Assembly (NCBI GenBank): GCA_964584755.1
Contig: CAZPAV010000004.1
Location: 27,383-91,382, forward strand
Direction: 5' to 3'
Source of the DNA: CAZPAV01 sp964584755
GTDB taxonomy: Bacteria; Actinomycetota; Acidimicrobiia; Spongiisociales; UBA5794
DNA length: 64,000 bases
Shown here in pieces: positions 57,197 to 64,000 of the stretch. The stretch's first letter is position 1. Each line of letters begins with the position of its first letter. Made by a program: the position numbers and the translations under genes. The notes beneath the pieces are model-generated. The model did no database searches and was not told where the DNA came from. It worked only from the letters and a program-made list of their open reading frames with translations.

Positions 57197-59956
57197 TCAG
57201 CGCACGACGAGGTTGACGAGACGGGGTGGGCGGGCGACGACCTTCACGAGGTCACCTCGCTCCAGCCACGGGCGGATGCGCGCCGAGGCCAGCGCCACCT
57301 CCTCGACGGCGGCCTCGTCGGCGTCGACGGGCACCTCGATGCGGTCGCGTACCTTTCCGTTCACCTGGACCACCAGGGTCACCGTCTCCTCCCGGGCGAC
57401 CTCGGGATCCGCCTCCGGCCAGGCGGCGAGGTGGATGCTCGTGTCGTGACCGCGGCGGTGCCACAGCTCCTCGGTGACGTGGGGGGCGATGGGGGCGAGA
57501 AGCAGCAGCAGCGTCTCGACGGCCTCGCTCCAGGCCTCCGGGCTCACGCTCCCACGACGGCGCACCTCGCCGAGCTCGTTCCGGAGGGTCATGAGCGCCG
57601 CGACCGCCGTGTTCCACTTGAAGGCCGTCAGGTCCCGATCGACCTTCGCGATCGTCTGGTGCACCCGGCGGCGCAACGCCCGGGTCGCGTCGGGCGCCAC
57701 CTCCCCGGGGACGTACTCGGTCGTCCCGATCTTCCAGACGTCCTCGATGAAGCGGCGGGCTCCGGCGATGCCGCGGCTGTCCCACGGCCCGCCCTTCTCC
57801 CAGTCGAAGGCGAACATGAGGTAGGTGCGGACCGTGTCGGCCCCGTACGTGGCGACGAGCTCGTCGGGGTTGACGACGTTCCCCTTCGACTTCGACATGC
57901 GCTGGATCTCGAGGTGATGCCGGATCTGGGTGATGTCGTTGTCGCCGGGGATCCCGGGGATCTCGACGACGGCGCCGGCGGGGACCTCGACGGTGACCGT
58001 TCCCGCCTCGGTCGCCACGAGGAGGATGTTCTCGGTGCGGCGCAGCACCTCGCCGACGATGGTGCCGTCTCCGGCGGCGGCGTGTGGGTCCACCCGGACC
58101 GAGGTCGCGACCACGACCTCGCCGCGACGCTCACCGACCACGACGACGCGATCGCCGGCCCGCTCCTCGCCGAGGATCTGCCCTTGGTTGCGGAGCTGGA
58201 GCATGGGCTCGTCGAAGAGCTCGTCGGGGTCGCGGCCGTGGGCCCGCATGACCGCGGCGGTCTCGGCGAACATCCCCAGGTCCCGCATCGCCTTCGTGAA
58301 GAACCGCGTGTAGAGGAGGTGCATGGTGGCGTGCTCCGCGCCGCCGGTGTAGGTGTCGACCGGCAGCCAGTACGCCGCCTCCTCCGGGTCGAACGGCCCG
58401 TCGTCGTACGCCGGCGACAGGTACCGATACTGGTACCAGGAGGAGCACATGAAGGTGTCCATGGTGTCCGTCTCCCGGCGCGCCGGGGTCCCATCGGCGG
58501 CGACGGCGTGGAGGAAGGCCTCGTGGTCGAGGAGGGGGTTGCGTCCCGAGGTGAACTCGACGTCCTCGGGGAGCAGCACCGGCAGCTCCTCCTCCGGCAC
58601 CGGCTCGATGGTGCCGTCCTCGCGGTACAGGACGGGGATCGGCGCCCCCCAGTACCGCTGTCGCGAGATGAGCCAGTCCCGCATCCGGTACGCCACCGCA
58701 CCGCGGCCGATGCCCTGCGCCTCGACCCAGTCGATCGCCGCGGCGACCGACGGGTTCGCCCGGCCCTTCGCCGTGGTCACCGCGACGCCGCCGATCGGGC
58801 CCGAGTTCACCATCACGCCCGGACCGACGTAGGCCTCCTCCATCGTCGCCCCGTCGAGCGGCTCGCCGCCGGCGGGCCTGATGACCGGCACCACCGGCAG
58901 GTCGTAGCTGCGGGCGAACGCCAGGTCGCGCTCGTCGTGGGCGGGGACCGCCATGATCGCCCCCGAGCCGTACGAGATGAGGACGTAGTCGGCGATCCAG
59001 ATGGGGATCCGCTCCCCGTTGACGGGGTTGACCGCGAATCCCCCGGTGAACACGCCGGTCTTCTCCCGCTCCGCCTCCATCCGCTCCAGCTCGGTGCGGC
59101 GGGCCGTCTCCTCCCGGTACGCCTCCACCGCGGCGCGACGATCGGGGGTGGTCACCGCGGCGACGACGGGGTGCTCGGGAGCCAGCACCAGGAACGTCGC
59201 CCCCCAGAGCGTGTCGGGGCGGGTGGTGAAGACGGGGATCTCCCCCCCCGTCTCGGTCCGGAAGACCACCTCCGCCCCTTCCGAACGGCCGATCCAGTTC
59301 GTCTGCATCGTCTTCACCGGGTCGGGCCAGTCGACCTTGGAGAAGTCGAGCAGCTCGTCGGCGTAGCGGGTGATGGCGAAGAACCACTGCTCCATGAGCC
59401 GCTGCACCACCGGCTGGCCGGTGCGCTCGTCCCGCCCGTCGATCACCTGCTCGTTGGCGAGGACCGTCTGGAGGGTGGGCGACCAGTTCACCATGGCCTC
59501 GCCGCGGTAGGCGATGCCGGCCCGGTAGAAGCGGGCGAAGAACCACTCCGTCCAGCGGTAGTAGGAGGGGTCGCAGGAGACCGCCTCCCGTTCCCAGTCG
59601 AACATCGCCCCCATGGAGCGGAGCTGACGGCGCATCCGCTCGATGTTCTCCCAGGTCCAGCGGGCCGGATGGATGTTGCGCTGCACCGCGGCGTTCTCGG
59701 CGGGGAGCCCGAAGGCGTCGAACCCCATGGGGAAGAGAACGTTGTACCCCTTCATCCGCATCATCCGTGCCCGCGCGTCGGACGGCGTCATCGCGTACCA
59801 GTGCCCGATGTGGAGATCCCCCGACGGGTAGGGGAGCATGGTGAGGGCGTAGTGCTTGGGCCGGCTCCAGTCGACGCGGGAGCGGTACAGGCCGGCGCGC
59901 TCCCAACGCTCCTGCCAGGTTCGCTCGACGGCTCGATGATCGTATCGGGTGGCCAT
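57197..59956 (-). CDS. leuS: Leucyl-tRNA synthetase
   Basis: A 919-residue class Ia synthetase. HIGH at residues 49-52 (DLHIGHWYAM), an editing CP1 domain with the T-rich VFTTRPDTLWGATFL, and MSKSKGNVVNPDE beginning at about residue 687. Between NQGQILGEE (about 590) and the MSKSK loop lies a ~95-residue insert, corresponding to but longer than the leucine-specific domain of bacterial LeuRS. The C-terminal domain ends VNGKVRDRIEVPVDADE. ATG 59956 (MATRYDHRAVERTWQ) is the family start. It attaches leucine to tRNA-Leu. Confidence 0.96.
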   Translation of the reverse strand: MATRYDHRAVERTWQERWERAGLYRSRVDWSRPKHYALTMLPYPSGDLHIGHWYAMTPSDARARMMRMKGYNVLFPMGFDAFGLPAENAAVQRNIHPARWTWENIERMRRQLRSMGAMFDWEREAVSCDPSYYRWTEWFFARFYRAGIAYRGEAMVNWSPTLQTVLANEQVIDGRDERTGQPVVQRLMEQWFFAITRYADELLDFSKVDWPDPVKTMQTNWIGRSEGAEVVFRTETGGEIPVFTTRPDTLWGATFLVLAPEHPVVAAVTTPDRRAAVEAYREETARRTELERMEAEREKTGVFTGGFAVNPVNGERIPIWIADYVLISYGSGAIMAVPAHDERDLAFARSYDLPVVPVIRPAGGEPLDGATMEEAYVGPGVMVNSGPIGGVAVTTAKGRANPSVAAAIDWVEAQGIGRGAVAYRMRDWLISRQRYWGAPIPVLYREDGTIEPVPEEELPVLLPEDVEFTSGRNPLLDHEAFLHAVAADGTPARRETDTMDTFMCSSWYQYRYLSPAYDDGPFDPEEAAYWLPVDTYTGGAEHATMHLLYTRFFTKAMRDLGMFAETAAVMRAHGRDPDELFDEPMLQLRNQGQILGEERAGDRVVVVGERRGEVVVATSVRVDPHAAAGDGTIVGEVLRRTENILLVATEAGTVTVEVPAGAVVEIPGIPGDNDITQIRHHLEIQRMSKSKGNVVNPDELVATYGADTVRTYLMFAFDWEKGGPWDSRGIAGARRFIEDVWKIGTTEYVPGEVAPDATRALRRRVHQTIAKVDRDLTAFKWNTAVAALMTLRNELGEVRRRGSVSPEAWSEAVETLLLLLAPIAPHVTEELWHRRGHDTSIHLAAWPEADPEVAREETVTLVVQVNGKVRDRIEVPVDADEAAVEEVALASARIRPWLERGDLVKVVARPPRLVNLVVR

Positions 59957-60046
59957 GATCCCCCGGGGTCGACGGATGGGGCACAATGGTAGGGACTCGC
60001 CGCGTGGCGTCCACCCCTCGGCGAGAAGACGCGGCGACGGTGGGGA

Positions 60047-60436
60047 ATGCGACACGACACGAGCGAGTTGGGCGCCGCCGAGGCGGCGCGCCGGGCCGGG
60101 ATCCCGATCCCCGACCCGGACGTGCCCGTCCGGGTCGCACCGGCCTGGCTCCGTGCCTGCTGGGGACGGGGGATCGTCGGGATCACCCTGCCCGGTCGCA
60201 TCCTCCTCGATCCGGCGACCTTCGCCGCGGTGCGCGCCGGGGACGCCCCGGAGCTGCTCGCCCACGAGCTCGCCCACCTCCGGCAGTGGCGCCGGCTGGG
60301 TCGGGGACGGTTCCTCCGCAGCTACCTCGGGGACTACCTGCGGGCTCGCCTCGCCGGCCTCTCCCACGAGGCGGCGTATCGGACGATCCACCTGGAACGG
60401 GAGGCGGAGCGGGCGGCGCAGGGGATCGTGCCGTGA
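60047..60436 (+). CDS. Small metalloprotease-like protein with HELAH motif (DUF4157-like)
   Basis: A 129-residue protein with LLAHELAHLRQW: H73-E74-L-A-H77 fits the HExxH zinc motif, followed by an RQW helix. GIPIPDPDVPVRVAPAW and GITLPGRILLDP precede it, as in DUF4157-type peptidase domains. It is leaderless-looking and coupled by GTGA to the CPBP protease. Function unknown. Confidence 0.8.
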   Translation: MRHDTSELGAAEAARRAGIPIPDPDVPVRVAPAWLRACWGRGIVGITLPGRILLDPATFAAVRAGDAPELLAHELAHLRQWRRLGRGRFLRSYLGDYLRARLAGLSHEAAYRTIHLEREAERAAQGIVP

Positions 60437-61182
60437 GCCGTCCGGTGGCCTGGACGCTCCCCGACGTCCTCGTGGTGGTCGTCGTCGGGATCCTCGGCAG
60501 CGTCCTCGGGAGCGTCGTCGTGCTGCTCGCCGCCGGCGACGTCCTCACCCCGGTCGGCTTCACCGTCGTCTTCGTCGCGCAGACGATCGCGAGCCTCCTC
60601 GCCATCGCCGTCCTCTCCCGGATCCGGGGCACGGGCAACCCCTTCGCCGACGTCGGGGTGGCGATTCACGGACGTGACCTGTGGGCGATCCTCGCCGGGG
60701 TCGGTCTCCAGCTCGGCGTGGGGGTGGTCATCGCCCCGCTGCTGCACCTGCTCTTCCCGCAGGGACCGCCCGAGCAGACCGTCGCCCGCATCGCCGGGGA
60801 GGCGAGAGGACCCGTCCAGATCGGTCTCATGCTCGCCGGCGTGGTCGTCCTCGCCCCGGTCGTCGAGGAGATGATCTACCGGGGGATGCTCCTCTCCCGT
60901 CTCCGTCGCTCCATGGGCACCGTCTGGGCGGTGCTCGCCGCGGCGGCGGTCTTCGCCGGGATGCACCTCCTCGATCCGAACGCCCTCGCCGTGGTTCCCG
61001 GGCTGTTCCTCATCGGTGTCGTCCTCGGGTTCCTCGCGGTCCGCCGCGACGATCTCAGCCTCGCCATCCTCACCCACGCCGGGGTCAACCTCACCGGGAT
61101 CCTCTTCATCCTCTTCGGCGGGCCGCTGCTCGACTGGCTGCAACGCACCGCGGACCAGCTCCAGGCGATCATCCACCTCTGA
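60433..61182 (+). CDS. CPBP family intramembrane metalloprotease (Rce1/CAAX-like)
   Basis: A 249-residue membrane protein of about seven or eight helices. The family motifs are APVVEEMIYRGMLLSRLR (E-E-x3-R), FAGMHLLDPNA (F-x3-H) and a late ILTHAGVN (H-x3-N). Members cleave membrane proteins or act in bacteriocin self-protection. GTG 60433 overlaps the HELAH gene. Confidence 0.92.
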   Translation: MSRPVAWTLPDVLVVVVVGILGSVLGSVVVLLAAGDVLTPVGFTVVFVAQTIASLLAIAVLSRIRGTGNPFADVGVAIHGRDLWAILAGVGLQLGVGVVIAPLLHLLFPQGPPEQTVARIAGEARGPVQIGLMLAGVVVLAPVVEEMIYRGMLLSRLRRSMGTVWAVLAAAAVFAGMHLLDPNALAVVPGLFLIGVVLGFLAVRRDDLSLAILTHAGVNLTGILFILFGGPLLDWLQRTADQLQAIIHL

Positions 61183-61264
61183 CGACCCTCTTCCCCCGCG
61201 GTGCCGGCTCTGGTAATCGTCGGGGCGTGGCGCCGCGACCGAGCCGGCTCGACCGGGAGGCGGT

Positions 61265-61828
61265 GTGCCCGATCTCGAGATCCGCGTGGGGTGGTGGCTC
61301 GCCGCGGCGGCGGTCGCCGCGGTGGCGCTCACCGCCGGGTGGTACACGCTCCGTCCCGGGCCGCAGGCGCCTGTCCCCATCGTCGAGCGGTCCGCGCCAC
61401 CGGCCGCCGCCGAGCCCGCCCGCATCACCGTCCACGTCGCCGGAGCGGTGGTCCGTCCCGGGCTCGTGTCCGTCCCCGAGGGCGCCCGGGTGGCGGACGT
61501 CGTGATCGCCGCCGGCGGAGCCCGCCCGGAGGCGCTCCTCTCCGCGGTGAACCTCGCCGCCCCGGTGCGGGACGGCGACCGGATCGAGATCCCCACGCGG
61601 GAGACCGCGGGGCGCGGCGGGGCGTCGACCACGACAGGGGTCGACCTCAACCGCGACGGCCTCGAGGAGCTGCAGCGTCTCCCGGGCGTCGGTCCCGTCC
61701 TCGCCGCCCGCATCGTCGCCTACCGCGAGGCCCACGGACCGTTCGCCACCGTCGAGGACCTGCTCGACGTCCCCGGGATCGGCGAGGCGAAGCTCGCCCG
61801 CATGCGCGACGGGATCGCGGCGCCCTGA
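61265..61828 (+). CDS. comEA: ComEA-type DNA-binding competence protein
   Basis: A 187-residue protein: one N-terminal membrane segment (about residues 9-30), a Pro-rich linker, an SLBB domain (ITVHVAGAVVRPGLVSVPEG) and a C-terminal pair of helix-hairpin-helix motifs (DLNRDGLEELQRLPGVGPVL, LLDVPGIGEAKLARM). It binds incoming DNA outside the membrane for transformation or late competence-like uptake. comEC follows directly, the usual arrangement. Confidence 0.94.
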   Translation: MPDLEIRVGWWLAAAAVAAVALTAGWYTLRPGPQAPVPIVERSAPPAAAEPARITVHVAGAVVRPGLVSVPEGARVADVVIAAGGARPEALLSAVNLAAPVRDGDRIEIPTRETAGRGGASTTTGVDLNRDGLEELQRLPGVGPVLAARIVAYREAHGPFATVEDLLDVPGIGEAKLARMRDGIAAP

Positions 61829-61869
61829 CCCTCTCGCCGCCGACCGGCGCGGCGCGATCCGCCCTCGGG

Positions 61870-63440
61870 GTGGCCGCGGGCATCTGGCTCGGCTCGGCCC
61901 TCGGCCTCCACCTCGGCCCTGGCGCCCTCCTCGGGGTGGCCGCGACCCTCGGCGTGGCGGCGCTCGGGGGTGCCCGTCGTCGCCCCCTCGTCGCCCTCGG
62001 CGCCGTGGTGCTCCTCGTCGGCCTCCTCGCCGGTGCGCTCGGGGCCCGTCGCCAGGAGGCGGCGCAGCAGGTCCCGCTCCCCACCGGTTCCCTCCGGGTC
62101 CTCCTGCGCATCGAGACCGATCCGTTCGGCCGTGACGGCACGCGGGCCCTGGCGCGGGTCACGGCCCGGCGGGAGCGGGGGCGCTGGCTGTCGTGGGACG
62201 GGCCGGTGGTGCTCCTCGGCTTCGACACCTCCCCGGCCCTGCAGGTCGGCGACGTCGTCGTGGCGACGGGGGAGATGTCGGCCCACCCGGGCCGGCTCCG
62301 GGGCCGGCCCGTCGCCGGTCGCCTTCGGGTCCGGCGGTGGCGACGGGCGGGAACGGCGGCCGGGCCCTTCCTCACGTTGGGGAACCTCGTGCGCGGACGC
62401 GTCGCCGAGGTCCTCGCCACCGCGGAGGACCCCTCCCAGGCGCTGCTCTCCGGGTTCCTCGTCGGCGACGTCTCGGATCTCCCACCCCACGACGTCGAGG
62501 CGTTGCGGCGCTCCGGGTTGACCCACCTCGTCGCCGTCTCGGGCAGCAACGTGGCGCTCTTCCTCACGATGTGGTGGGTCGTCACGTTCCCACTGGCGAC
62601 GCGGCCCCGCCCCCGGGCGGTGCTCGGCATCCTCGGATTGGCGGTCTTCGCCGCGGCGACGCGCTGGGAGCCGTCGGTGCTGCGCGCCTCCGTCATGGCG
62701 GGACTCGTCCTCGTGGGCCCGGTGCTCGGCGTGGCCCTCGACGCCTGGACCGCCCTCGGCGGGGCCGTCGCCCTCCTCCTCGTGGCGTCCCCCGAGCTCG
62801 GCGGCTCGGTGGGGTTCCAGCTCTCGGTCGCCGCCACCGCCGGCATCCTCCTGGGCGCCGGTGGCTTCGCCGGACACCGGCCCCGTCTCCTGTGGAGTGC
62901 CCTCGGCGCCGCCGTCGCCGCCCAGGTCGCGGTCGTGCCCGTGCTCCTCTGGCACTTCGGCACCGTCCCCCTCCTCTCGCCGGTGGCGAACCTCCTCGCC
63001 GCGCCGCTGGTGACGGTGGCGACGGCGACCGCGACCGTGGCGGTCGCCACCGGCGTGCCCCTCCTCGTCTCCCTGGCTCGGCTCCCCGCCGCCGGGGTCC
63101 TCCTCGTGGCCCGCACCGCCGCGGACTGGCCGCAACTCTCCCGCTCCGGGGTCGCGGCAGTGGCGGCCGGGGCGCTCCTGTCCCGCCACCGCCGCCTCCG
63201 GCCCCTGGGGGCGGTCGTGGTGGCCGTGGTCCTCGTCGGGGGCCTCGTCGCCCGGCCCGGCCCGCCGGACCGGCCCACGGCGATCTTCCCCGCCGGGGGG
63301 CGGGGGGGGGCGGGCCTCCTGCGCGCTCCGGGCGGGGGGACGGGCCCCGTCGACGGGGGCCGGGAGCCGGTCCGGCTCGGCGGGGCGCTGCGGCGGTGGG
63401 CCGGGTTGGACCTGCTGGCGAGTGTGGGTGCCCCGGGGGC
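61870..63440 (+). CDS. comEC: ComEC/Rec2-type competence channel protein, C-terminus corrupted
   Basis: The frame starts with no ATG; GTG 61870 is the first canonical start, and CTG 61825 overlapping comEA's stop is possible. The protein has an N-terminal soluble/OB-type region (TGSLRVLLRIETDPFGRDG), then the competence domain with LLSGFLVGDVSDLPPHDVEA and GLTHLVAVSGSNVAL, and about eight membrane helices to near 63250. After that the metallo-beta-lactamase domain should begin. Its start is recognisable (VDGGREPVRLGGALRRW) but G-rich substitutions replace the D-V-G-Q-G-D core, around a run of ten Gs near 63300. Then homology to ComEC ends. ComEC normally forms the single-strand DNA channel. 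Confidence 0.88.
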
Positions 63441-64000
63441 CCGAGCCGGCCGTACCGCCCGGTCTGCGATAACCATCGTCGGGATGACGGCGATGGGAGG
63501 GGACCGGGCGATCATCACGGCCTTCCAGGTGGTGTGCGGTTCGATGTATAGATGGCTGGCTGCATTGTCCGGGTTGTTCATGGCCGGGGCCGCCTTAGGC
63601 TGCGCGGCGGCGGTCCGGTCGGGAGAAGATTCCCGGCGAAACGCCGCAGCCTCGGGTCGGGAGGATGGTGGGTCGGGGATCCCGTATGACGGCGCAGTGG
63701 GAAGCTCCTTGGCCAAGGTACATATCGGTATGGGAGCGGTTCTGGTCTCGGTCGTTTTGTTCCTGGAGGCGTATGAGCGGGGTTGGCTTGCGGTGACATT
63801 CATGCAAGCGGCGTTCGGGCTGCTCTCGCTCGGTCTGGGGACGGCCGCAGGCGCCGGCTACCTCGTGGCCTGCCGTCTTGCCGGCGATTCGCCGGGAATC
63901 GCGGCACGGGTATACGCCTTCGATCTCATTGGTGGATTCCTGGGCGCGTCCCTGTTCGCAGCGATCATCCTGCCCATGTCCGGGATGTACTATGCAATCC
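63440..64000 (+). CDS. Membrane segment resembling a spermidine-synthase-like protein (partial, possibly misjoined)
   Basis: The same frame stays open to the window end but the composition changes: GTA, TAT, ATA, TTG and GGT codons appear, in contrast to the preceding 60 kb. The protein shows repeated membrane helices with ITAFQVVCGSMYRWLAALSG, LFMAGAALG, and YAFDLIGGFLGASLF near the end, the pattern of the N-terminal transporter-like domain of fused MFS/spermidine synthase proteins. No start codon or gene boundary separates it from ComEC. I take this as a different gene, or even different organism, joined by assembly. Confidence 0.5.

Noticed and set aside
61647..63803. Long minus-strand open frames opposite comEC
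   Set aside because: They are antisense to the recognisable ComEC competence domain and consist of Arg/Pro/Ala/Thr-rich low-complexity sequence.

Overview
The window looks like chromosome from a very GC-rich actinomycete. The GC content is judged by eye at about 70 percent. GTG starts and ATGA/GTGA gene overlaps are common, and the right end carries leuS, comEA and comEC in the order usual for Actinomycetota. I cannot name the genus. The last ~0.7 kb differs in composition and may be an assembly artefact.

Region 1 (1-5.7 kb) is the edge of an integrated element plus debris. It holds the N-terminus of a tyrosine integrase running off the left edge, two short tandem repeat arrays, a frameshifted SEC-C protein gene, a NUDIX hydrolase and a complete AbiEi/AbiEii toxin-antitoxin pair whose start lies next to a perfect inverted repeat. 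The element appears to end at a 3' half of tRNA-Ala(GGC), the kind of site left by integration into a tRNA gene. Beyond it lie a transposase remnant, a GNAT acetyltransferase and a decayed nucleotidyltransferase gene.

Region 2 (5.7-45.6 kb) is a large catabolic island. It encodes an oligopeptide-type ABC importer (binding protein, two permeases, two ATPases, the second ATPase in another operon). With it come many hydrolases and amidases: M81, C45 and two M20 peptidases, two CocE-type hydrolases, amidase, acetamidase/formamidase, FAH-fold protein, amidohydrolase and alpha/beta hydrolases. There are also two aminotransferases, HpcH/HpaI aldolase, RidA, RraA-like protein, SDRs, other dehydrogenases, three related FMN-split-barrel proteins and a reduced 2-oxoacid dehydrogenase module (E1 alpha, E1 beta and a lone lipoyl protein). 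Six nearly identical AT-rich 12-mers (ATnnTATATYAT) sit upstream of the GntR/FCD regulator and in the five intergenic regions from which most of these operons diverge. I infer one regulon controlled by that GntR protein. A TetR/acyl-CoA dehydrogenase pair closes the island.

Region 3 (45.6-54.7 kb) holds an RRM RNA-binding protein, a rhodanese, a small SARP-like BTAD regulator, a DUF1059 protein with a nitrilase, a lipoprotein, a ProA-like dehydrogenase, a CoA-disulfide-reductase-like flavoprotein and a CDGSH iron-sulfur protein.

Region 4 (54.7-64 kb) is housekeeping: S9 peptidase, DinB-like protein, LeuRS, two membrane or metal proteases, ComEA and the N-terminal half of ComEC. The ComEC frame runs into a G-rich corrupted stretch and then into sequence resembling the membrane domain of a spermidine-synthase-like protein, which I read as a probable misassembly.
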